Positions 22,256 to 31,339 of a stretch of 64,000 bases of DNA are shown in pieces (the first letter of the stretch is position 1; each line of letters opens with the position of its first letter). Origin of the DNA: Leptospira sp. WS58.C1 (lineage in GTDB: Bacteria > Spirochaetota > Leptospiria > Leptospirales > Leptospiraceae); the NCBI RefSeq assembly GCF_040833995.1, contig NZ_CP162137.1, forward strand, positions 2,218,501 to 2,282,500. The letters run 5' to 3'. A program made the translations under genes and the position numbers. The notes beneath the pieces were generated by a model. That model was not told the DNA's origin. It saw nothing but the letters and a program-made list of their open reading frames with translations, and made no database searches.

Positions 22256-22284
22256 GAGACACTTACCAAAAGGGATAATATAAA
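22256..22284 (+). promoter_or_regulatory. Candidate promoter of the fliF cluster
   Basis: GAGACA (22256-22261), 17 bases, TATAAA (22279-22284): four and five matches to a sigma-70 promoter, about 105 bases before the fliF ATG and the best candidate in the gap 22150-22388. The fliF start has a GAAGGAAA ribosome-binding site. Confidence 0.4.
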
Positions 22285-22388
22285 AAATCCGGAGAAAATA
22301 AAAAAATTCTAAAGTTTTTTTAAAAAGGGATTGTACTTTGTTTCCGAAAATCTATTATGTCCCCTATCTTGTCCGGTGGTGAAGGAAA

Positions 22389-24088
<1,700 letters not shown>

Positions 24089-24089
<1 letters not shown>

Positions 24090-25057
24090 TGAGTATCCTG
24101 TCCGGAAAAAGAAACCGGGCGGGACAGCTCCTCCGAATCTTGGGGGAGCATCTTCCCCCGGAAGTGTTTCGTCATCTTGGCCCTCAGGATACGTCCAAAC
24201 TTTTAGAAAGTTTTCACAAGTCCGGAAAACTGGAAGCGAAACAAGAAAGAGAACTTTTAGGGTCCTTCTTAGAAGGACTCTCCAGCGTACCGAAAGAAGG
24301 GATCGATCGAGACACCCTGGCTTTGATCCAAGAACTCGAAACCATCTTAAAAGAAGATCTGGTTGCCGAACCGGAATGGTCCGAGGAACTTAAGTCCTAT
24401 ACCAAGGAAGAACTTTCCAAAATTGTAGCCGGAGAATCATCAGACAGGATCGCGCTCGTATTCTGCCATGCGGATCCGGATACTTCTGCCAGAGTATTGG
24501 AAGAATTCCCGGAAGAAACCCAAGAGGAGATCCTACTTGCCATCCGGAATTTGGACCTTTCTTCTGCGGGGCTTTTGGACTCCTTGGAAAGGTTCTTACG
24601 CTTCAAACGGGAAGTCCTGAAATCTCCCCAGTCTGGAGTTCCTACCAGGGACAAGGGCGGAAAGAGGGCCGCGGAACTTTTGGGCAAATTGGACCCCCAA
24701 GATTCCCAGAAATTATTCTCGCGGATACGCGAAAAGAGCCATTCGTTTGCCGAAAATATAAATAAGCATTTCTTCCGAATGGAAGACCTGATGGATCTGA
24801 GCCGAGATGCCCTAAACAAGTTTTTGTCCGAGATCCATCCGATCGTGACCGCGACCGCTTTTAAAGGCACCGAACCGGAAACGAAACAGGTCTTACTGGA
24901 GAGGTTGGACCCAACGCTCGCCTCCTCCATCCGATTGGAAGAAGATTCTATGGGACCGGTTTCCCTGGCAGAGATTGAAACCGCCCAGAACGGACTACTT
25001 GAAATTTTTAAGGAATCCGTAGAATCAGGAAGAATCAAGTTCCGGAGAAAGAACTAA
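24089..25057 (+). CDS. fliG: FliG paralogue (motor switch protein), degenerate in key motifs
   Basis: A 322-residue FliG-family protein encoded right after fliF, as canonical fliG is. The C-terminal armadillo-like part is recognisable (TAFKGTEPETKQVLLERLD, MGPVSLAEIETAQ). Two functional signatures are lost: the FliM-binding EHPQ of the middle domain reads ESSD (116-119), and in the torque helix the position of the Asp-Asp-Arg triplet reads Ser-Arg-Asp (238-240). About ten residues are inserted before that helix (KSHSFAENINKHFF region). The linker at 180-187 is encoded by an interspersed repeat core. Spirochaetes encode several FliGs; this one may link FliF to something else, with a canonical FliG elsewhere. 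The N-terminal FliF-binding domain is plausible. Confidence 0.85.
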
Positions 25058-25058
25058 T

Positions 25059-25982
25059 ATGGCAAAACTAGTCTTCAAACCTATCCAAATCGCGGATATG
25101 CAGGATCAAGTAGAGCTGCAGATCCCGGATAAATATAAAAAATTCCATAGGGACGAAGACGCTGAAGAGTTCGAAGTCGACCAAGAAGGAAATATAATCG
25201 AGCAATACCAAGGTCCTTCTATCGAAGAGATCGAGGCCGAGCTCAACCGTTATAAAGAAGAAACGGAAGAAAATATCAAAACCATGCTCGAGGACTCCCG
25301 CCGCAAGTCGGAGGAGATCGAGGAAGAAGGTCGTAAAAAAGCCTTCCAAATGATCCAGGATTCAAAAGAGAAGATCAAACTCGAAGAGGATTCCGGCAAA
25401 GCCAAAGCGGAACAGATCTTGGAAAGAGCCAAGATGGAAGCCGAAAGAATGATCAAAGAAGCCGAAATGAAAACGGCGGAGATCGAACATGAGGCCTACT
25501 TAAAAGGATTTGAAGCAGGACGAGAAGTTGGTTTCAGAAAAGGCCAAGGAGAAGTCCGACGCCTCATCGACCGTCTCGGGACCATTGTGGGTAAAGCGAT
25601 CGATATCCGTGCGGAACTTATCCAAGCATCCGAGAAACAGATGGTGGAGATGATCCTGATCATCGCTCGTAAGATCATCAAAGACGAGATCATTGAACGT
25701 AAAGAAATCGTACTCAATAATATTAGAGAAGCCCTGAAACGGATCAAGGACAGGGACCGTGTGGATATCCGGGTCAACTTTGCGGACCTGGAGATCACCA
25801 CGGCTCACAAAGACGAACTTATCAAACTTATGGAATCTCTTCGCAAGGTCAATATCTACGAAGACTCCCGCGTCGACAGAGGTGGGGTCATCATCGAGAC
25901 GGACGTTGGAGCCATCGATGCAAGGATCTCCACACAGCTCAAAGAAATCGAAGAAGCAATTCGAAATGCGGAGCCGATCTAA
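25059..25982 (+). CDS. fliH: Flagellar export ATPase regulator
   Basis: FliH (307 residues, longer than the ~230 of enteric FliH) dimerises through a central coiled coil and holds the FliI ATPase at the export gate. A charged N-terminal part (1-75) is followed by a long coiled coil with Glu/Lys-rich heptads (about 75-160), a Gly-spaced stretch (LKGFEAGREVGFRKGQ) and the globular C-terminal V-ATPase-E-like domain (about 170-300). GGAG precedes the ATG one base after the fliG stop region. Unlike usual tightly packed fliH-fliI pairs, 246 bases follow before fliI. Confidence 0.93.
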   Translation: MAKLVFKPIQIADMQDQVELQIPDKYKKFHRDEDAEEFEVDQEGNIIEQYQGPSIEEIEAELNRYKEETEENIKTMLEDSRRKSEEIEEEGRKKAFQMIQDSKEKIKLEEDSGKAKAEQILERAKMEAERMIKEAEMKTAEIEHEAYLKGFEAGREVGFRKGQGEVRRLIDRLGTIVGKAIDIRAELIQASEKQMVEMILIIARKIIKDEIIERKEIVLNNIREALKRIKDRDRVDIRVNFADLEITTAHKDELIKLMESLRKVNIYEDSRVDRGGVIIETDVGAIDARISTQLKEIEEAIRNAEPI

Positions 25983-26013
25983 TCCACCATTCACGTCCAA
26001 ACTTAGTCTCCTA

Positions 26014-26056
26014 CCCGGCCGCCGTTCCAGGCGGTCGGGTCAGGGGGGTTTTCTTT
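26014..26056 (+). terminator. Terminator-like hairpin between fliH and fliI
   Basis: CCCGGCCGCC-GTTCCA-GGCGGTCGGG makes a 10-bp stem (one G-T pair), 6-base loop, followed after ten bases by TTTTCTTT. The stem is very stable; the distance to the T tract makes it an imperfect terminator. It may attenuate the cluster or protect the upstream mRNA end. Confidence 0.5.
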
Positions 26057-26143
26057 GTAGGCACTCAAACCCGACAATAGCTGAAGGGAACTTTGGAAGG
26101 GGATTTTGTAATAGCTTCGACGGATTTCTCTCTTTATTCAGAT

Positions 26144-26172
26144 GTGACATAATTCAGTTATATTCTCATTAT
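26144..26172 (+). promoter_or_regulatory. Candidate promoter of fliI
   Basis: GTGACA (26144-26149), 17 bases, CATTAT (26167-26172), ending about 57 bases before the fliI ATG and downstream of the hairpin at 26014. Also nearby are TTGACT (26176-26181) and TAAAAT (26187-26192), so the exact promoter is uncertain. Confidence 0.35.
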
Positions 26173-26228
26173 CACTTGACTCGGGGTAAAATCCTAGGGA
26201 CAGTATCCGGTATCTAAGAGCCAAGATT

Positions 26229-27593
26229 ATGATAGAGAAGAAGTTCCACGAAAAGGTAGACGTCATCTCCAAGTATTTCCTGATCTTGGACCGCACAGAA
26301 ACCATCCGCAAATCTGGAAGAGTCGTTCGTGTCTCCGGAAACGTAATCTATTCGGAAGGACCTCCCGATTCCAAGATCGGAGAGATCATGGAAGTCCAAA
26401 AAGCAGGAACGGAAGGTTACCTGCAATGCGAGATCGTAGGCTTCGAAAATCATGTATATACACTCATGCCTTTGGGTCCTGTAGAAGGTGTGTATCCGGA
26501 TGCGTTCGTATTCTCTTCGGGGAGAAGCCTGAATGTTCCCGTGGGAAGAGAACTCCTGGGCCGCGTGCTAAACGGTGTAGGACGTCCAATCGACAAAAAA
26601 GGACTCATCATAACTTCCGAAGAAAAATCGCCGGAGGGAGAAAGTATCAATCCTCTGGATCGACCTGTGATCCGGGACATTCTTCTTACAGGTGTTCGAG
26701 CCATAGATGGAATTTTAACGGTAGGTAGAGGACAAAGATTAGGGATTTTCTCCGGATCCGGTGTGGGAAAATCAAGCTTACTCGGTATGATCGCAAGATT
26801 TACGAATGCCGATGTTAACGTGATCGCACTCGTGGGAGAACGAGGCAGAGAGGTGAACGAATTTTTGGAAAGAGACCTCGGGAAAGAAGGTCTTGCCAAG
26901 TCTGTCGTATTTGCCGCCACATCCGACGCGCCTAAGATGGAACAGGTAAACTGCGCCCTACTCGCCACTTCCGTTGCGGAATATTTCAGAGAGCAAGGAC
27001 TTCATGTAAATTTAATGATGGATTCCTTGACGAGATTCGCCCATGCAAATAGGGAGATCTCGGTTTCCAACCATGAGTCTCCTATCACCAGAGGTTTTAG
27101 TTCATCCGTTTTTACTAAATTAGCAAAACTTGTTGAACGTTCCGGTACCTCCAAATCCGGAGGAAGTATCACAGGATTTTATACGATCCTAACGGACACG
27201 GACGAAATGGAAGATCCCGTCGCGGATGCTGTCCGAGGTTATATAGACGGTCACATCGTTCTTTCTCGTAAATTAGCGGAAAGAAATCATTATCCTGCGA
27301 TCGACATCCCCGCTTCTCTCTCCCGGGTAATGCAATTCATAGTGGAAGAAGACCAATTTATGCGAGCCGGAATGGTCCGAGAACTTATCTCCACTTATAA
27401 CTCAGTGGAAGAATTGATCTTATTGAACGCTTATGTAAGAGGTTCGGATCCTAAAGTGGATCTTGCCATCCGGAAAAAAGATAAGATCGATTCTTATCTC
27501 AAACAAAAACTTATGGAAAGAAGCCTTTTTCCCCAAACAATCAGCGGCTTAAAGGATATCTTAAAAGAAGAAAGAGAAGAAGAGGAATTTTAA
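26229..27593 (+). CDS. fliI: Flagellum-specific export ATPase
   Basis: Hexameric ATPase (454 residues) that unfolds and feeds substrates into the flagellar export gate. Walker A is GSGVGKSS (about 175-182), Walker B lies in MMDSLTRFA, and the F1-beta-like segments VGERGREVNEF and PITRGFSSSVF are conserved. Length and motifs are normal. The ribosome-binding site is weak (AAGAG). fliJ begins three bases after its stop. Confidence 0.97.
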   Translation: MIEKKFHEKVDVISKYFLILDRTETIRKSGRVVRVSGNVIYSEGPPDSKIGEIMEVQKAGTEGYLQCEIVGFENHVYTLMPLGPVEGVYPDAFVFSSGRSLNVPVGRELLGRVLNGVGRPIDKKGLIITSEEKSPEGESINPLDRPVIRDILLTGVRAIDGILTVGRGQRLGIFSGSGVGKSSLLGMIARFTNADVNVIALVGERGREVNEFLERDLGKEGLAKSVVFAATSDAPKMEQVNCALLATSVAEYFREQGLHVNLMMDSLTRFAHANREISVSNHESPITRGFSSSVFTKLAKLVERSGTSKSGGSITGFYTILTDTDEMEDPVADAVRGYIDGHIVLSRKLAERNHYPAIDIPASLSRVMQFIVEEDQFMRAGMVRELISTYNSVEELILLNAYVRGSDPKVDLAIRKKDKIDSYLKQKLMERSLFPQTISGLKDILKEEREEEEF

Positions 27594-27596
27594 TCA

Positions 27597-28169
27597 ATGA
27601 AAAGATTCCAATTCAGACTCGATCCGGTGCTTCGTCTAAAAAAGATCAAAGAGGATCAAAAACTCAAAGAACTTTCGGAACTAGTGGCCCAAGTCAACCA
27701 GCGTAAATCCGAAATAGATTCCAACGAATCAAGGATACGTTCCCTATCTTCTACTGAACTCTCAGGAAGTACGGACCTTAGGGAGTATTCCTATTTGCAA
27801 ACGTATATGAGACAACTTCTGACCCGGAACACGGAGTTAGAAACCGAGATCCGTTCCTTCGACGAACCCGTGGAGAAAAAAAGAACGGAAGTATCGGAGG
27901 CAAGAAAAGAGAAGAAGGTACTGGAACTTCTCAAGGAAAGCCGCTTTAAGGAGTATTTACATACCTATCGAAAGGCGGAAAAAATCCAGGCAGAAGAGCA
28001 GTTTTTAGCAGATCTTTATAGGAAAACTAGGGAGGAAATTTATGGGGATGATAGATCTAAACGGGATCCGAAAGTATTTACCTATGATACGGGAGGTATC
28101 GAGCGCACCGGTACAGAAGATGCGGGACTTTCTGAACTCAGAAAACTTTACGAGCGTTATAAAAAGTGA
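27597..28169 (+). CDS. fliJ: Flagellar export protein FliJ with C-terminal extension
   Basis: A 190-residue, almost wholly coiled-coil protein following fliI. The start KRFQFRLDPVLRLKKIKED is the family hallmark, and residues 1-148 match ordinary FliJ length. FliJ acts as a stalk within the FliI hexamer and contacts FlhA. The last 42 residues are an added, non-coil tail encoded by DNA that also encodes the start of the next gene in another frame. Either the tail is a real extension or an overlap tolerated by both genes; a sequencing frameshift is less likely because the second gene has its own good ribosome-binding site. Confidence 0.85.
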   Translation: MKRFQFRLDPVLRLKKIKEDQKLKELSELVAQVNQRKSEIDSNESRIRSLSSTELSGSTDLREYSYLQTYMRQLLTRNTELETEIRSFDEPVEKKRTEVSEARKEKKVLELLKESRFKEYLHTYRKAEKIQAEEQFLADLYRKTREEIYGDDRSKRDPKVFTYDTGGIERTGTEDAGLSELRKLYERYKK

Positions 28170-28323
28170 CCTCCCCTTTTTAGAAGTACGTAAAACGGTA
28201 GAATCTTCCGATCCTTTAATCGGGAGCATGGCAAATCTCCAAGATAAGATTTCCCATTTAGAGAATAAGGCTGGGGAATTGGAAAAAAGAATTTCAGGAT
28301 CCAGGCTGGACATTCGGGTATAA
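28042..28323 (+). CDS. Small unknown protein between fliJ and flbB, overlapping fliJ
   Basis: A 93-residue protein in the +1 frame relative to fliJ, overlapping it by 128 bases. GGAGG lies six bases before the ATG (28042), a better site than most genes in the cluster have; a second ATG follows two codons later. The C-terminal third is a short coiled coil (NLQDKISHLENKAGELEKRI). No signal peptide or membrane helix. Three bases separate its stop from the flbB start. No family is recognised; position suggests a role near the export apparatus or collar. Confidence 0.7.
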   Translation: MGMIDLNGIRKYLPMIREVSSAPVQKMRDFLNSENFTSVIKSDLPFLEVRKTVESSDPLIGSMANLQDKISHLENKAGELEKRISGSRLDIRV

Positions 28324-28326
28324 GAA

Positions 28327-28968
28327 GTGGCAAGTTTAACCGATAAAGCAAGAGCAGTATATTTAGTACTTCTGATCTTCTTCTTAGTGTTGATCGGATT
28401 TTTTGCGTTTCATTATTTTCAGATCATAGACGCTGCCGAAATTTTTCCTTTTTTAAGGACTGAACCCGGCTTAGTTAACCCCGATTCAGAATCTCCTTCC
28501 GAATTAGAGAAGTTGGAATTCCGTAAAGAAATGGAAAGACTCGCCAAAGACCGAGACGAGATCTCTCAAAGAGAAGAAGAGCTTAAAAAAGAAAAAGAAC
28601 GTCTCGAAGCGGAATTGGAAAAGATCGAGGAACTGAAACGAGGTCTTACTTCCAAGGAGAATGAGCTCAAGTCCTCCGAATCCGAACGAAATAGTAGAGG
28701 TAAATTGGTTAAGGTCATGGCAGAGAAGGTAGCGAATATGCCTCCGGACAATGCCGTGCAGATGTTGACCAATTGGCCTGACAAGGACATCATAGACGTA
28801 TTTATCCAAATGGACAAGGATGCGGAACAGGACGGTAGACAAACGATCACTACTTACCTTCTCACCTTATTCCCAGCGGAACGTAGGGCGAATATTACGA
28901 ATAAATGGTTGTCCAGATCCGACGTGATAAAGGCTCCCGAATCCAATTCCGAATCAGAAGAACTTTAA
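28327..28968 (+). CDS. flbB: FlbB-like periplasmic flagellar collar protein (MgtE_N-like domain)
   Basis: Protein of 213 residues with one N-terminal membrane helix (about 12-32), a long charged coiled coil (about 58-125) and a C-terminal alpha-helical domain (about 128-195; MAEKVANMPPDNAVQML, LFPAERRANITNKWL) of the MgtE-N type, as in MotE and in spirochaete FlbB. In Borrelia FlbB lies in the same gene neighbourhood and organises the periplasmic collar around the motor. The start is a GTG three bases after the preceding stop; it places the helix right at the N-terminus. Assignment by architecture and location. Confidence 0.8.
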   Translation: MASLTDKARAVYLVLLIFFLVLIGFFAFHYFQIIDAAEIFPFLRTEPGLVNPDSESPSELEKLEFRKEMERLAKDRDEISQREEELKKEKERLEAELEKIEELKRGLTSKENELKSSESERNSRGKLVKVMAEKVANMPPDNAVQMLTNWPDKDIIDVFIQMDKDAEQDGRQTITTYLLTLFPAERRANITNKWLSRSDVIKAPESNSESEEL

Positions 28969-28974
28969 AATTTT

Positions 28975-29367
28975 ATGAAGAAGAAAACCATCCTCTTTTT
29001 TTCTATACTAGTACTATCTTCAGGAGCCGTTTACTCTAAGAGTAAAAAAGCCGCTCCTGTAAAACCTAAATATGTTTCCGGCGAAGAACTGGTCAATAAT
29101 CCGGGCAAAGCTGTAGGAGAAACCGTTCGAGTTGCCGGAACAGTGACCCATGTTTTGTACAAAGGAAATTCTATCCGATTTGTAGTCCATTTTTCCGGAA
29201 AACCCGTTGTCCTTGATTCAGACGATTATAGTTTAATGAACCGAGTCTCCGTAGGTTCCTATGTGGAAGTTTGCGGATTTTATCTAAAGAATAAGAAGTT
29301 GGATCTGGACGGCAAAAGAACGGATATGCCTTCTATCGTGATAGAACAGACTTACTGCACAAACTAG
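28975..29367 (+). CDS. Exported OB-fold-like protein, last gene of the fliF cluster
   Basis: A 130-residue protein with a signal peptide (MKKKTILFFSILVLSSGAVYS). The mature part (GEELVNNPGKAVGETVRVAGTV... GSYVEVCGFYLKNKKL) resembles small bacterial OB-fold/tRNA_anti-like exported domains. Six bases after flbB, so co-transcribed, and possibly a periplasmic motility factor. Two Cys residues (near 99 and 128) could pair. Its 3' end overlaps the convergent DUF3089 gene by 35 bases. Confidence 0.75.
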   Translation: MKKKTILFFSILVLSSGAVYSKSKKAAPVKPKYVSGEELVNNPGKAVGETVRVAGTVTHVLYKGNSIRFVVHFSGKPVVLDSDDYSLMNRVSVGSYVEVCGFYLKNKKLDLDGKRTDMPSIVIEQTYCTN

Positions 29368-30436
29368 TATTTCGCACGAAGCAAACAGAGACTCCCTTAG
29401 AGTTTCGATTTTTTAAAAAAACTTCCAATCTCTCTTTTGCGTTTTTTCTAATATTCGAATAGAAAAAATGAAAATCTCCTGTGTGTAGATTCCCGTCCTT
29501 TCCTAAATTCGGCGTCCGAGAAATCTCAGGCTCGTGTATCCATAAAACTCCGGAATTACATTTTGCATCTGCAGTTCCAGGGATCAATTGATCAAAACTT
29601 CTGTTCACACTTCCTAAATTTTCGGACTTCGGAGAATATTCCTCGTCCTGCTTCCAACTCAACGGATTCACACAAACGGTATCTTTTCCATATCTGTCCA
29701 ACAATCTGCCTGGCGAATATCCCCAAATATAGGAATTCCACCCCACCACACATCCCGTTTCTTTCGGACCGGAACACACCGGTAGACCTGTCTCTTCCTG
29801 TTTAAAAGGAAATCCGATCGAATAAGAGACAATCAAGTTTTTCTTATATTCGGGATTAGTAGATATCACTTCCTTTAGTAAACGGATAGAATGTCTTGTG
29901 CCTTGGCTATGAGAAGCTATAATAAAGGGTCTTCCTTGATTCCAGTGTTTCATATAATACAAAAAGGAATTTTTCACGTCTTCGTAGGCAAAATCCAAAG
30001 CGGCCTGTCCTTCGGAAGCATCTTTTGTAAAAACAAAAAATGCAGCCTGTCTATACCGAGGAGCGTAAACTTTACAACATTCGTTAAACGCACTTGCCTG
30101 GGTCCGAACTGGATGTTTGTCCGTTCTTTCGTTTAAACTCTCATCCTTTAGATCTCCATTCCAGTATTTGGGTCGTAGGAGCAAGGTGGTTGGATGGATA
30201 TAAAAAGTATCCGCCTCTGCGATAGACTGGTTTTCTTTTAAACCTGAATTTTCTGGAACAAGATCGGCATTATCTTTTTTGTCGGGATGTGCGGCCCAAA
30301 ATTCCGACTTAGAATAGTCTGGAGCGAGTAAGTTCTTACTTTTTTCGAAATCTTTCCTGGGTTTGATCAGGAACATACATTGGAAGCTGAAAGTGGTTAG
30401 TAGCAGAATGAAGATAGAAGAAGGTAAGAATTTCAT
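29333..30436 (-). CDS. DUF3089 alpha/beta-hydrolase-like exported protein
   Basis: Protein of 367 residues. The segments ADTFYIHPTTLL, AFNECCKVYAPRYRQA, ALDFAYEDVKNSFLYYM and FIIASHSQGTRHSIRLLKE define DUF3089, whose Ser in SHSQG is the likely hydrolase nucleophile. An N-terminal hydrophobic stretch ends in FQC, so it might be a lipoprotein under relaxed spirochaete rules. The start is set at the ATG (30436) with AAGGA upstream; a TTG seven codons earlier is less likely. Substrate unknown. It sits alone between the two convergent motility clusters. Confidence 0.85.
   Translation of the reverse strand: MKFLPSSIFILLLTTFSFQCMFLIKPRKDFEKSKNLLAPDYSKSEFWAAHPDKKDNADLVPENSGLKENQSIAEADTFYIHPTTLLLRPKYWNGDLKDESLNERTDKHPVRTQASAFNECCKVYAPRYRQAAFFVFTKDASEGQAALDFAYEDVKNSFLYYMKHWNQGRPFIIASHSQGTRHSIRLLKEVISTNPEYKKNLIVSYSIGFPFKQEETGLPVCSGPKETGCVVGWNSYIWGYSPGRLLDRYGKDTVCVNPLSWKQDEEYSPKSENLGSVNRSFDQLIPGTADAKCNSGVLWIHEPEISRTPNLGKDGNLHTGDFHFFYSNIRKNAKERLEVFLKNRNSKGVSVCFVRNTSLCSKSVLSR
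29369..29395. repeat. Partial family-1 interspersed repeat
   Basis: TATTTCGCACGAAGCAAACAGAGAC at the 3' end of the fliF cluster, one arm only, within the end of the convergent DUF3089 coding region. It supplies the C-terminal codons of that gene, so the original stop may have been replaced. Confidence 0.5.
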
Positions 30437-30509
30437 ATTTATCCGATCCTTAGTCAACGAATAAGACAGGAGTAATTGATCCGGGTTTCCGGGATTTGTC
30501 CGAAATTTA

Positions 30510-31061
30510 CTAAAATAGTATTTCTTCCAGACGGGACAACGCGAGCTCCAGTGTATCGTTTATAATGATATGATCGAATTCGTCTTTATGAGCTAATTCT
30601 TCCTTTCCGTTCTTGATCCTCTTCAGGATACTTTCCTCGGAGTCAGTCCCTCTACCGCGAAGTCTTTTTTCCCATTCTTCTTCGTTAGGCGGAAGTATGA
30701 AGATTGTGATCACTTCTTCCCCAAGCTTTCGTTTTAGCTGTGCGGCTCCCTGCACGTCTAGATCCATAATGACCGATTTGCCCGAAGACATACATAGGTT
30801 TACGAATTTGGCGGGAGTTCCGTAATAATTATCGTGGACCTTGGCCCATTCTAAAAATTCTCCCCGATCGATCCCGGACTCGAATTCTTCCTTCGTTAGA
30901 AAAAAATACGTTACACCTTCCTTGTCACCCGGACGTGGAGGCCGAGTAGTACAGGAAACTGAAAAAGCCAAATCCGGATGTTTGGCCCTTATCATTTGGA
31001 TGAGTGTGGATTTGCCTCCTCCTGCTACGGAGGATAGAACGATCAACTTGGGAGATTTCAG
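30510..31061 (-). CDS. gmk: Guanylate kinase
   Basis: Phosphorylates GMP to GDP. P-loop [13 protein letters not shown]-binding segment [19 protein letters not shown], and the lid region [16 protein letters not shown] are all conserved. The annotated start is a CTG at 31061-31059 overlapping the TGA of the upstream DUF370 gene (CTGA), which gives the normal N-terminus [11 protein letters not shown] and 183 residues. The alternative TTG at 31046 removes the first beta strand's lead-in and lies 15 bases from the purine-rich AAGGA, too far for good initiation. Essential housekeeping enzyme at the end of a flagellar run. Confidence 0.93.
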   Translation of the reverse strand: MKSPKLIVLSSVAGGGKSTLIQMIRAKHPDLAFSVSCTTRPPRPGDKEGVTYFFLTKEEFESGIDRGEFLEWAKVHDNYYGTPAKFVNLCMSSGKSVIMDLDVQGAAQLKRKLGEEVITIFILPPNEEEWEKRLRGRGTDSEESILKRIKNGKEELAHKDEFDHIIINDTLELALSRLEEILF

Positions 31062-31339
31062 TCCTTTTCTTCCTCTTCTTCAGCGATGGAATTATCCCTG
31101 CTTTCTATCCTTCTTGTGAGGGCTTCCACTCTTAAGTTGGAAAGGATCAGATGGTTAGAGTCCGTGATTATGATGGACCTGGTCTTTTTTCCCTGAGTCG
31201 CGTCTACCAAACTGTTATTACTTTTGGCTTCGTTTCGGATCCTTTTTGCGGAAGCTGAATCCGAATGAATGATACCCACGATCTTGGAAACCATAACTAT
31301 ATTTCCAAAACCAACGTTCAAGACGCTAAATTGGGACAT
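31058..31339 (-). CDS. remA: DUF370/RemA-family DNA-binding regulator
   Basis: A 93-residue protein whose core ([41 protein letters not shown]) matches RemA of Bacillus, a ring-forming DNA-binding activator of matrix genes. The Arg-rich positions used for DNA contact (KKTRS) are kept. The acidic tail (AEEEEEKD) is extra. Its start overlaps the preceding stop (TAATG) with AGGAGG six bases upstream, and gmk is coupled after it; remA-gmk is a widespread gene pair. In a spirochaete its targets are unknown; the motility context is suggestive only. Confidence 0.92.
   Translation of the reverse strand: MSQFSVLNVGFGNIVMVSKIVGIIHSDSASAKRIRNEAKSNNSLVDATQGKKTRSIIITDSNHLILSNLRVEALTRRIESRDNSIAEEEEEKD

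Noticed and set aside
24397..25038. 213-codon open frame opposite fliG
   Set aside because: Lies wholly within fliG; Ser-rich antisense translation and no family resemblance.
25759..26217. 152-codon frame spanning the fliH end and the fliH-fliI gap
   Set aside because: Mostly inside fliH in another frame, then runs through the hairpin and promoter region; no ribosome-binding site.
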